Part shown: in pieces, positions 1 through 7,900 of the stretch
Layout: every line of letters begins with the position of its first letter
Position numbering within the stretch: the stretch's first letter is position 1
Source of the DNA: Clostridiales bacterium
GTDB lineage: Bacteria > Bacillota > Clostridia > Christensenellales > Pumilibacteraceae
Direction: 5' to 3'
DNA length: 64,000 bases
NCBI GenBank assembly: GCA_022508505.1
Contig: JAFLVC010000004.1
Span: 87,232 to 151,231 of the forward strand
The notes under the pieces: generated by a model
Databases searched by the model: none
Told to the model about the DNA's origin: nothing
What the model saw: only the letters and a program-made list of their open reading frames with translations
Translations under genes and position numbers: made by a program

Positions 1-1
1 G

Positions 2-2077
2 CCCGTTATTGTCGTGGGCAATTTGCCGCCCGTGACGCCGGGAGATACGCTCGAGCTCGAGGGCGAGTTTACCATTCACCCCAAGTTCGGCATGCAGTTC
101 AAGGCGGTGAGAGCATCCGTGTCGCCGCCCGTCGGCGTTTACGGCATTATCAAGTTTTTGTCGTCGGGGCTCATCGAGGGCTGCGGCGAAAAGACTGCCG
201 CGCGCATAGTCGAAAAGTTCGGCGCAAAGACCGTCGAGATATTCGAAAAGACGCCCGAGCGGCTTGCCGAGGTCAAGGGCATAAGCCCCGCAAAGGCCAA
301 AAAGATGTCGGAGTCGTACGCCGAGCAACGCCACCGCCGCGACGCGATCATGTTTTTGACGGGGTACGGCGTTTCGGTCAACCTCGCGCTCAAGCTTTTT
401 GAAATCTACGGCGCGGCGACCGTTTCGACCGTCAAGACCAATCCGTACATCCTCGTCGAGGACGTCGACGGAGTCGGGTTTTTGACGGCGGACAGGATTG
501 CGCGCTCGCTCGGCATTGCCGAAAACTCTTTATTCCGCATTCGGGCGGGCGTTCTTCACTCGATAAACTCGGCGTGCGAAAGAGAGGGCAACACCTATCT
601 TCCGCGCGAAAAGCTCGTCGACGCCGCTTCGCGGCTCTTGTCGATAACAGACAAAGCTCAAATAGAAAACGCGATAGAAACTCTCCGCGTCGAGAGAAAA
701 CTCGTCGTGCCATTCGACGGCGCGGTCATGGGCGAGATGTACTACCGCACCGAACGCGCCGCCGCCGTCAAGATGGTTAAGCGCGTCGACGAGGCGGGGC
801 TCACTGTCGCAAACGTCGAGGGACTCATCGACAGGTTCGAAAAGATAAACTCAATTACGCTTCACCCCGCGCAGCGCGAGGGCGTGATGAATGCCGTAAG
901 CCACGGCGTGTCTGTCATTACGGGCGGCCCCGGCACGGGCAAGACAACTATAATCAACTGCATACTTTTTATCCTCGACGCGCTTGGAAGCTCGGCCCTT
1001 CTTCTCGCGCCGACGGGGAGAGCCGCAAAGCGCATAACGGACGGCTGCGGCAGGGACGCGTTTACCATTCACCGCGCGCTGCTGTCGCTCGAGGACGGCG
1101 AAAAGTTCGGTGAGAACGCAGTCATAGTCGACGAGTTTTCCATGGTCGACATATTTCTCTTCCGCACGCTTTTGGAGGCTGTAAACGACACGGCGCGGCT
1201 TATTATCGTGGGCGACGCCGATCAGCTTCCGTCGGTGGGCGCGGGGAATGTTCTGCGCGATCTCATTGCGAGCGGACTCGTGCCCGTAACCCGACTGAGC
1301 TTTATTTACCGTCAGTCGTCGCTGAGCCGCATTGCGGTCAGCGCTCACGCCATAAACGAAGGCAAGCTCCCCGAACTCGACGCGAGAGACGGCGATTTCT
1401 TCTTCTTCCCGATGCGTAATGCCGAAGCTACGGCGGACATGGCGGTCGAGCTCGCGACAGAGCGCATTACCGCCAAGTTCGGCATCGATCCGTCGCGTAT
1501 ACAGGTGATTGCGGCGCTCAAAAACGGCGTCGCCGGAGTGAACGCGCTAAACGCAAGGCTTCAGCGCGCACTCAACTGCGAAAGCAAAAAGAAATTCGAT
1601 TTCGGCGACATCACGTTTTGCGTGGGCGACCGCGTCATGCACACCGTCAACAACTACGAACTCGAATGGACGCGCGGCGCGTACTCGGGAAAGGGCGTCT
1701 TTAACGGCGATATAGGCACCGTCGCGGAGATCATGGCTACGGGCGAGATCGAAGTGGAGTTCGAGGACGGACGACGCGCGCTGTACGTGGGCGAGACGCG
1801 GCGGCAGCTCATTCTCTCGTACGCCATAACCGTGCACAAGAGCCAGGGCTGCGAGTTCGACGCGATAGTCATGCCGATAGTTGGCGGTGCGCCCGTCATA
1901 ATGACGCGAAACCTGTTGTACACGGCGATTACCCGCGCCAAAAAGCTCGCCGTGCTCGTCGGCGAAAAGTATCACGTCGAGCGCATGATAGCAAACAACT
2001 ACGTCGCAGAAAGGTTTTCTGCGCTCAAAGAGTTTATAGACGAAGCTAAGTCGGATATGCGGAAGCTGTTTTCTTGA
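2..2077 (+). CDS. recD2: RecD2-type ATP-dependent DNA helicase (5' partial)
   Basis: Superfamily 1B 5'-3' helicase of the RecD2/TraA type, acting in DNA repair independently of RecBCD. The reading frame is open to the window edge and reads ..PVIVVGNLP, the family's usual internal N-terminal strand, so the true start lies upstream; the GTG at 14 is not a credible start. Visible domains in order: end of the OB-like N-terminal domain; tandem helix-hairpin-helix repeats (about residues 45-170, e.g. LIEGCGEKTAARIV); Walker A GGPGTGKT near residue 305; Walker B VIVDEFSMVD near 370; a C-terminal UvrD-like region with YAITVHKSQG near 610 and LLYTAITRAKK. The HhH repeats separate RecD2 from the RecBCD subunit RecD. 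No cotranscribed partner is visible. Identification is firm. Confidence 0.95.
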   Translation, partial: PVIVVGNLPPVTPGDTLELEGEFTIHPKFGMQFKAVRASVSPPVGVYGIIKFLSSGLIEGCGEKTAARIVEKFGAKTVEIFEKTPERLAEVKGISPAKAKKMSESYAEQRHRRDAIMFLTGYGVSVNLALKLFEIYGAATVSTVKTNPYILVEDVDGVGFLTADRIARSLGIAENSLFRIRAGVLHSINSACEREGNTYLPREKLVDAASRLLSITDKAQIENAIETLRVERKLVVPFDGAVMGEMYYRTERAAAVKMVKRVDEAGLTVANVEGLIDRFEKINSITLHPAQREGVMNAVSHGVSVITGGPGTGKTTIINCILFILDALGSSALLLAPTGRAAKRITDGCGRDAFTIHRALLSLEDGEKFGENAVIVDEFSMVDIFLFRTLLEAVNDTARLIIVGDADQLPSVGAGNVLRDLIASGLVPVTRLSFIYRQSSLSRIAVSAHAINEGKLPELDARDGDFFFFPMRNAEATADMAVELATERITAKFGIDPSRIQVIAALKNGVAGVNALNARLQRALNCESKKKFDFGDITFCVGDRVMHTVNNYELEWTRGAYSGKGVFNGDIGTVAEIMATGEIEVEFEDGRRALYVGETRRQLILSYAITVHKSQGCEFDAIVMPIVGGAPVIMTRNLLYTAITRAKKLAVLVGEKYHVERMIANNYVAERFSALKEFIDEAKSDMRKLFS

Positions 2078-2130
2078 TTTTGGCGAAAACCCGCACCCGC
2101 TTTACCTCAATTTCCTTGCCGCACAGGTAA

Positions 2131-2172
2131 AATACACCGCACAAAAAATTGACTTTTTTTGCGCGGTGTATT
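2131..2172. promoter_or_regulatory. Perfect 10-bp inverted repeat flanking a -35 box
   Basis: AATACACCGC (2131-2140) and its exact complement GCGGTGTATT (2163-2172) flank the -35 element of the promoter for the next gene; the right arm touches the -10. This could be an operator for a dimeric repressor, or a hairpin ending recD2 transcription, although no T-tract follows the right arm. Confidence 0.5.
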
Positions 2173-2177
2173 ATATT
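2149..2177 (+). promoter_or_regulatory. Sigma-A promoter for the membrane protein at 2195
   Basis: TTGACT (2149-2154), 17-bp spacer, TATATT (2172-2177). Predicted start near 2184 leaves a leader of only about 11 nt before the ATG at 2195. Confidence 0.65.
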
Positions 2178-2194
2178 ATATAAGAAGAGGGAGA

Positions 2195-3520
2195 ATGCCT
2201 CTCGCTTTTTCGGAGCTACGTTTGGAAAAGAGCGGTAGAAATGAAAACCGCGCGCTCAAAACCGTGTTGGCGTGCGACATGTTTACGGCGGCATATTACG
2301 TAATGCCCTTGCTCTTTTTTCTGCCTTTCGTGGCGCAAAGAGGGCAGTGGATAGCGGCCGCGTTCGTGCCGCTCGGCTGTATCATTCCGTTTGCGGTCAT
2401 GCCGTTGCTTTATGCGCTCGTGCACAGGTTCGATCCGCTTTTATTCGGGAGATATCACCTGTTCATGCCCATTTCCGCGTTTCTCGCGGCGTTTTCGTTC
2501 GTCGAGTTTTGGAGCGCGGACGACGGTGCTCTCGGCGCGGTGCGGATTGCGCTCGGCTTTTCGGTTTTGACAATCGCCGCCGTGACGTACCGATACTGTT
2601 CGTTTTCGGTGCGCGTGCGTCTGACCGATTGCGGTATAGCAAAGCCGTCTCCCGTCATGCTGATATTTTCGGCGGTCGGCGGCGCGGCGGGCGTGGGCGC
2701 GGTTATCGGGTTTTACTTTTACGATCCCGACACGGTGTTTATTAACGCCGCATACGTCGTAGCGGGCGTGTGCGTCATACTCGCTATGGTGCAGTACCTT
2801 ACTTCGTTCTATTACATTCCCAAGCTGAGCGGAAAACGCGTGCAGTCGGTTAAATCGGTGTTCCGCGCCTTTTTCGGCGGGCTCAACGTGCGACTGTTCG
2901 TATCGTCGGCGCTCGCCGTTGCGGCGTTTTCCACAGTCTTAGCGCTCGCCGTCTCGGTGTGCTCCGAGCTCCCGTCCTACGCCTTTACGTCGGTTGCGGC
3001 GGTCGCGGCGGGCGGGTTTATCGGCGGGAGCTTTTTGTGCGTCAAGCTCGTCAAGCGTCGCTCGCGTTTGCTTACTGCGGTCATGATAGGCTTACTCGTT
3101 GTCTCCGCCGCGCTGTTTGCCTTGACGCAGATGTTTGTGCTTCTCGACTCCGTTCCCATATACTCGCTTGTCGCCTCGGCGGCGCTCTGCGGAGTTGGGA
3201 CGGCATTGGCGTTTAGGCAGATGCGGCTTCGGTTTTTATCGATTAAGCCGCACGTGACGAGCGGCGTCGCGCACATCCTAATCGAGCTCGCTTGCGGCGC
3301 GGGAACGGCAATTGCCTTTGCGGCGGCAGTGGCCGTCGGCGGGGCGGTCGCGGCAAACGGCGGCGACATGATGCTCTATGTTTACGGCTTCGCTTCGGCG
3401 GTAGTCCTCGGCATCGCCTCGGTCGTGACGTCGAGAATAAGGCGGTCGGCGCCGCCGATGCCCGATGAGCTTTCCTACGAGCCGACGGCTGCGGTACACG
3501 ACATCGGTGCGGCAGGCTGA
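2195..3520 (+). CDS. Multi-pass membrane protein, MFS-like transporter
   Basis: About 441 residues that are mostly hydrophobic, with roughly 12 candidate membrane segments (first one around ACDMFTAAYYVMPLLFFLPF) split by a short charged loop near the middle (YYIPKLSGKRVQSVK). This is the layout of a major-facilitator or GPH-type carrier, but no diagnostic motif was found, so substrate is unknown. ATG 2195 was chosen because it follows an AGAGGGAGA stretch and lies downstream of the promoter; upstream TTG 2159 lies inside the promoter. TTG 2222, preceded by GGAG, is a possible alternative start. The gene stands alone between recD2 and fhs. Possible regulation through the inverted repeat around its -35. 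Confidence 0.6.
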   Translation: MPLAFSELRLEKSGRNENRALKTVLACDMFTAAYYVMPLLFFLPFVAQRGQWIAAAFVPLGCIIPFAVMPLLYALVHRFDPLLFGRYHLFMPISAFLAAFSFVEFWSADDGALGAVRIALGFSVLTIAAVTYRYCSFSVRVRLTDCGIAKPSPVMLIFSAVGGAAGVGAVIGFYFYDPDTVFINAAYVVAGVCVILAMVQYLTSFYYIPKLSGKRVQSVKSVFRAFFGGLNVRLFVSSALAVAAFSTVLALAVSVCSELPSYAFTSVAAVAAGGFIGGSFLCVKLVKRRSRLLTAVMIGLLVVSAALFALTQMFVLLDSVPIYSLVASAALCGVGTALAFRQMRLRFLSIKPHVTSGVAHILIELACGAGTAIAFAAAVAVGGAVAANGGDMMLYVYGFASAVVLGIASVVTSRIRRSAPPMPDELSYEPTAAVHDIGAAG

Positions 3521-3593
3521 CGACGATATATTATTCACAATCCAACGGCAAGACGGAAGTAGTCATAGAACTGCTCGACGAGAATAGCCGTAG

Positions 3594-3640
3594 CCCAAGA
3601 AGTTAAAACCAAAGAAGTTAAACCCCAAGAAGCTAAAAAA
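3594..3640 (+). repeat. Three short tandem AAGAAGYTAAA repeats before fhs
   Basis: The string (A)AGAAG(T/C)TAAA occurs three times at about 17-nt spacing in the leader just before the fhs ribosome binding site (AGGAG at about 3657). Function unknown; no THF-riboswitch-like fold was recognised. Confidence 0.5.
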
Positions 3641-3668
3641 CGCGCAATGCGCAAAAAAGGAGAAAAAC

Positions 3669-5267
3669 ATGAAGACGGACATCGAAATCGCCTACGAGGC
3701 CAACCCCCAACCCATCGAGAAGATAGCCGCCAAGATCGGAATCAAGGACGTCTACCGCTACGGTGATTACGTCGCCAAGGTGTCGCCCAAGAACACGCCC
3801 AAGGCAAAGCTCATTCTCGTAACGGCGATTAACCCCACGCCCGCAGGCGAGGGCAAGTCGACCGTTTCCATCGGTCTTGCCGACGGCATGAACAAAATCG
3901 GCAAGAAAACGGCGCTCGCACTCCGCGAGCCGTCGCTCGGTCCCGTCTTCGGTATGAAGGGCGGTGCGACGGGCGGCGGCATGGCGCAGATTATCCCCAT
4001 GGACGACATCAACCTGCACTTTACGGGCGACCTGCACGCGATTACCGCCGCGAACAACCTTTTGTGCGCGATGGTCGACAACTCCATATACTTCGGCAAT
4101 CCCTTGAAGATCGCAAAGGTGACGTTTAACCGCTGCATGGACTGCAACGACCGCGCGCTTCGCAACATAGTCGTCGCGCTCGGCGGTAACGGTCAGGCGC
4201 GCGAGGACGGCTTCAACATAACCGCCGCGAGCGAGGTCATGGCGACGCTGTGTCTTGCCGCGGACTTCGACGACCTCAAGGTAAGGCTTGGGCGTATAAT
4301 TATCGGTTACGACTACGACGGTAAGCCCGTCACTGCAAAAGACCTCGGCGCAAACGAGGCTATGGCTGTGCTACTTAAGGACGCCGCAAAGCCCAATCTC
4401 GTTCAAACACTCGAGGGCACGCCCGCATTCGTGCACGGCGGACCGTTTGCCAACATCGCGCACGGCTGCAACTCGGTCATTGCGACAAAGACTGCCATGA
4501 GCTACGCCGACTACGTAGTGACGGAAGCGGGCTTCGGCGCAGACCTCGGTGCGGAGAAGTTTTTTGACATCAAGTGCCGCACCGCGGGGCTCAACCCGTC
4601 TGCGACCGTCATCGTCGCGACAATTCGCGCTCTCAAATACGGCGGTAACGGCGACCTTGCGGTCGGCATGGGCAACCTCGTCAAGCACATAGAAAACATC
4701 AAAAACGTGTTCTCGCAAAACACCGTCGTCGCTATCAATAAGTTTACCGACGACACCGAAGAGGACATTGCGGCCGTCAAAGCGGCGGCTAAGGCGGCGG
4801 GCGCTACGGCAGTGCTCTGCGAATGCTGGGGCAAGGGCGGCGAGGGCGCCGTCGAGCTCGCAGAGGCAGTCGTAAAGGCGGCGTCCGGAAAATCCAAGCT
4901 GACATTTACTTACAACGATGAGGAGACCGTCGTCGAAAAGGTGGCTAAGGTCGCGACGCGCATATACGGCGCAAAGGACGTCGTGTGGACTGCCAAGGCC
5001 AAAAAGAGCCTCGAAAAGATGCTGCCTCTCGGTGTGGATAAGCTGCCCGTGTGCGTCGCAAAGACGCAGTACAGTCTGTCCGACGACGCGAAGAAGCTCG
5101 GGCGGCCGGAGGGCTTTACAGTCACCGTTCGCGACGTGCAGTACCGCGCGGGCGCGGGATTCGTCGTCGCGGTCGCGGGCGACATACTGCTCATGCCCGG
5201 ACTTCCGAGAGTTCCCAACGCCGTCAACATGAAGATAGAGGACGGCAAGATAAGCGGACTTTTCTAA
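3669..5267 (+). CDS. fhs: Formate-tetrahydrofolate ligase
   Basis: Makes 10-formyl-THF from formate, THF and ATP: the entry of formate into the one-carbon pool, used in the Wood-Ljungdahl methyl branch and in purine synthesis. At 532 residues it is slightly shorter than the usual 556 or so. The P-loop PTPAGEGKST lies near residue 57, followed by the family block EPSLGPVFGMKGGATGGG and the conserved NLHFTGDLHAI segment. ATG 3669 is preceded by AAAAAAGGAG. The FNT formate/nitrite channel lies about 7 kb downstream, and the formyl-THF users PurN and PurH are elsewhere in the window. On its own, Fhs does not show acetogenesis; no other pathway genes are visible here. Confidence 0.97.
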   Translation: MKTDIEIAYEANPQPIEKIAAKIGIKDVYRYGDYVAKVSPKNTPKAKLILVTAINPTPAGEGKSTVSIGLADGMNKIGKKTALALREPSLGPVFGMKGGATGGGMAQIIPMDDINLHFTGDLHAITAANNLLCAMVDNSIYFGNPLKIAKVTFNRCMDCNDRALRNIVVALGGNGQAREDGFNITAASEVMATLCLAADFDDLKVRLGRIIIGYDYDGKPVTAKDLGANEAMAVLLKDAAKPNLVQTLEGTPAFVHGGPFANIAHGCNSVIATKTAMSYADYVVTEAGFGADLGAEKFFDIKCRTAGLNPSATVIVATIRALKYGGNGDLAVGMGNLVKHIENIKNVFSQNTVVAINKFTDDTEEDIAAVKAAAKAAGATAVLCECWGKGGEGAVELAEAVVKAASGKSKLTFTYNDEETVVEKVAKVATRIYGAKDVVWTAKAKKSLEKMLPLGVDKLPVCVAKTQYSLSDDAKKLGRPEGFTVTVRDVQYRAGAGFVVAVAGDILLMPGLPRVPNAVNMKIEDGKISGLF

Positions 5268-5278
5268 ACGAGCATATA

Positions 5279-5370
5279 TCACATCCCCTCAGTCGCCTAA
5301 AGGCGACAGCTCCCCTTATTAAGGGGAGCTTGACAGATTCTTCGCTTCGCTCAGAATGACATCGTAACGG
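5279..5370 (-). repeat. Family A repeat (minus orientation) plus family C tail
   Basis: Reverse-complement copy of the double-hairpin family A unit: a CTCCCCTTATTAAGGGGAG palindrome and a GTCGCC..GGCGAC hairpin with the ATCCCCTCAG end, followed by a family C piece (TTCGCTTCGCTCAGAATGAC). The same unit fills many gaps after 31 kb. Confidence 0.8.
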
Positions 5371-5401
5371 TGGTGTCGCGTTTAAATATAGGAGTCTTTT
5401 T

Positions 5402-7042
5402 ATGGAAACCGAAAAGGCAACCAACTTTATAGAAAGCATCATAATCGACGACCTCGAGTCGGGCAAGATCGATAGCGTAGTTATGCGTTTTCCGCCCGAG
5501 CCCAACGGCAGGCTTCACATAGGGCACGCCAAGGCGGCGACTTTTAACTTTCTCACCGCGCAAAAGTTCGGCGGGAAGTGCAATCTTCGCTTCGACGACA
5601 CCAACCCCGTAAAAGAGGACGCCGATTTTTGCGAGCAGATAGAGCGCGACATTCGCTGGCTCGGCTTTGAGCCCGCGGGCGTTTACTACGCGTCCGACTA
5701 CTTCGAGTACATGCGGGACTGCGCAGTGCTTCTCATCAAAAAGGGACTTGCGTATGTCGACGAGAGCACGCCCGACGACATTCGCGCCATGCGAGGAACG
5801 CTCACCGAGCCCGGCAAAAACTCGCCGTACCGCGACCGCCCGATAAAGGAAAGCCTCGCGCTGTTCGACAAGATGCAGAGTGGCGAGGTGCCCGACGGCG
5901 GCATGGTGCTGCGCGCCAAAATCGACATGGCGTCGCCCAATATGAATATGCGCGATCCCGTAATCTACAGGGTGCTTCACGCAACCCATCACCGCACGGG
6001 CGACAAGTGGTGCGTGTACCCCATGTACGACTTTGCGCACCCCATAGAGGACGCGGTTGAGGGCGTCACGCACTCGTGTTGCACCATGGAGTTCGAGGAT
6101 CACAGACCGCTCTACGATTGGGTTATAGACAACTGCGACATCGAGCACAAGCCGCACCAATACGAGTTTGCGCGGCTCAATATGACCGATACCGTAATGA
6201 GCAAGCGCTATCTCAAGCAGCTCGTCGACAGCGGCGCTGTGGACGGTTGGGACGATCCGAGAATGCCCACGCTGTCCGGCCTTCGCCGACGCGGTGTGCC
6301 CGCGCACGCGATAGTCGCGTTCTGCACCGAGGTCGGCCTTGCGAAGGCTGTAGGCGTCGTAAACGGCGCACAGTTTGACGACTGCGTTCGAGACGAGCTC
6401 AACGCCACCGCAAAGCGGTACATGGTCGTGCCCGATCCGATAGAGGTTGAGATTGTCAACGTGGCGGACGATTTCGAGGACGCCGTCGAGGTGACGGAGG
6501 GCGGCGAGTACGTCGTTCCGCACCCGACGTTTATCGATCCCGAAAAGCGCGAGACGCCTGTTACGACGCGCAAGATACGCCTTTCAAAGCACGTCTATAT
6601 TGACCGCGCCGACTTTATGATAGAGCCTCCCAAGGGCTATCACAGGCTTATACCGGGCGGCTTGGCGCGGCTTAAAAATTCGTTTATCGTGCGGTGCGTC
6701 GGCTATGACTGCGACAATAGCGGCAAGGTAACCAAAATCCGCGTCGAAAAGACGGACGAGGTCAAGGCGAAGGGCGTCATTCAGTGGGTGGACAAGGCAA
6801 CCGCCGTTGACATCAAGCTCAGAAAGCTTTCGGCTATCGTGCCCAACGGCGAGGGTGATTTTACCGAACGCATCAATCATGACTCGCTCAAGGTTACGAC
6901 GGCAAAGGCGGAGGCGGCGGTCGCCGAGCTCAAGGTGGGCGAAGCGGTGCAGTTCTTCCGCATAGGCTACTTCGCGCGAGACGAAAAATTCCGCGACGCG
7001 TTTAACACCGTCGTCGAATTGAAGTCGAGCTATAAGGCATAA
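5402..7042 (+). CDS. glnS: Glutaminyl-tRNA synthetase
   Basis: Class I synthetase charging tRNA-Gln. 546 residues, a normal bacterial GlnRS size. PPEPNGRLHIGHAKA near residue 30 contains the HIGH motif in the GlnRS form (PPEPNG, not the GluRS form). The block THSCCTMEFEDHRPLYDW near 220 and VMSKR near 265 (KMSKS equivalent) follow, then the two beta-barrel anticodon-binding domains. RBS AGGAG precedes ATG 5402. No T-box leader is visible; the gap upstream is a family A/C repeat. An SDR gene and alaS follow at 20 and 10 nt, suggesting cotranscription. Confidence 0.96.
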   Translation: METEKATNFIESIIIDDLESGKIDSVVMRFPPEPNGRLHIGHAKAATFNFLTAQKFGGKCNLRFDDTNPVKEDADFCEQIERDIRWLGFEPAGVYYASDYFEYMRDCAVLLIKKGLAYVDESTPDDIRAMRGTLTEPGKNSPYRDRPIKESLALFDKMQSGEVPDGGMVLRAKIDMASPNMNMRDPVIYRVLHATHHRTGDKWCVYPMYDFAHPIEDAVEGVTHSCCTMEFEDHRPLYDWVIDNCDIEHKPHQYEFARLNMTDTVMSKRYLKQLVDSGAVDGWDDPRMPTLSGLRRRGVPAHAIVAFCTEVGLAKAVGVVNGAQFDDCVRDELNATAKRYMVVPDPIEVEIVNVADDFEDAVEVTEGGEYVVPHPTFIDPEKRETPVTTRKIRLSKHVYIDRADFMIEPPKGYHRLIPGGLARLKNSFIVRCVGYDCDNSGKVTKIRVEKTDEVKAKGVIQWVDKATAVDIKLRKLSAIVPNGEGDFTERINHDSLKVTTAKAEAAVAELKVGEAVQFFRIGYFARDEKFRDAFNTVVELKSSYKA

Positions 7043-7062
7043 GTTTTAAAAAGGAGAACGAT

Positions 7063-7890
7063 ATGAAAATTCTCGTCACCGGCGGGCAGGGTTTTATAGG
7101 TAAGGCGTTTATCAAAAGGTACCGCCACATGTTCGACATAGTCGCGCCCACGCAGGCGCAGATGGATTTAGCGGACGCGCGCTCGATCGACGCCGTGTTC
7201 AAAAAGAACAAGTTCGATGCGGTACTGCACCTTTTCGGAGCGCTCGAAATAAGCGCCGACAAGGCGTCCGAAAACATGGTCGCGTTTAAAAACATTCAGT
7301 ATATGTCAATCGTTCACGGCGTGAAAAAGCTGATAGTAATCGGCGAGGGCGTCGAGTTTGACAGCGGCAGACCTATAGTCGACGCGTCCGAGAGCATGCT
7401 CGGCAAGTCCGTCCCGACCGACGGCTACGCGCTCTCGCGCTACATGATAAGCAATCTTGCCGCAAAGGATAAGATAACGACGGTGCTTCGCGTGTTCGAC
7501 GTTTACGGCCACGGCGGCAAGGGAACTATCGACAAGATGATCGCCGCCGCCGCGCACGGCAAAAACATCACGCTCAATCAAGACCGCACCGTGAGCGCCG
7601 TTTATATCGAGGACCTTGAAAAGGTGATTGTCGCCGTGCTCAAGGGACATATCAAGCGCGGCGATTACAATGTTGTATCGGGCGACAAGGCGAGCTATCT
7701 CGATATTGCAAAATCTTTAAAGCGCCGTGCAAAGCGCGACGAATGCGCCATAGATATTAAGGTCAAAAACCCCGCACCCGCTTTGGAGTACACGGCGACA
7801 AACGAAAAGCTACTCAAGGCTTTGCCGACGTTCAAGCCGCTTTCAATCAAAGACGGCGTAAAAAAGTGCTATCACGACATAAAGGCATAG
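7063..7890 (+). CDS. NAD(P)-dependent epimerase/dehydratase (extended SDR)
   Basis: 275 residues with the N-terminal Rossmann motif VTGGQGFIGK and the extended-SDR layout, typical of sugar-nucleotide epimerases and reductases. The usual catalytic YxxxK appears here as YALSR (near residue 126), so the lysine is replaced by arginine; activity may be altered, or the true catalytic pair lies elsewhere. It sits between glnS and alaS, with an AAGGAG RBS, 20 nt after glnS and 10 nt before alaS, so it is probably in that operon although no functional link is obvious. Substrate not predictable. Confidence 0.8.
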   Translation: MKILVTGGQGFIGKAFIKRYRHMFDIVAPTQAQMDLADARSIDAVFKKNKFDAVLHLFGALEISADKASENMVAFKNIQYMSIVHGVKKLIVIGEGVEFDSGRPIVDASESMLGKSVPTDGYALSRYMISNLAAKDKITTVLRVFDVYGHGGKGTIDKMIAAAAHGKNITLNQDRTVSAVYIEDLEKVIVAVLKGHIKRGDYNVVSGDKASYLDIAKSLKRRAKRDECAIDIKVKNPAPALEYTATNEKLLKALPTFKPLSIKDGVKKCYHDIKA

Positions 7891-7900
7891 GAGAACTACT

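Noticed and set aside
3521..3668. THF riboswitch before fhs, or a frameshifted extension of the membrane protein
   Set aside because: No THF aptamer consensus was seen; the short open frame after 3520 has no coding-like continuation.
5268..5401. T-box riboswitch before glnS
   Set aside because: No T-box sequence or specifier stem; the gap is a family A/C repeat. None seen before alaS or leuS either.
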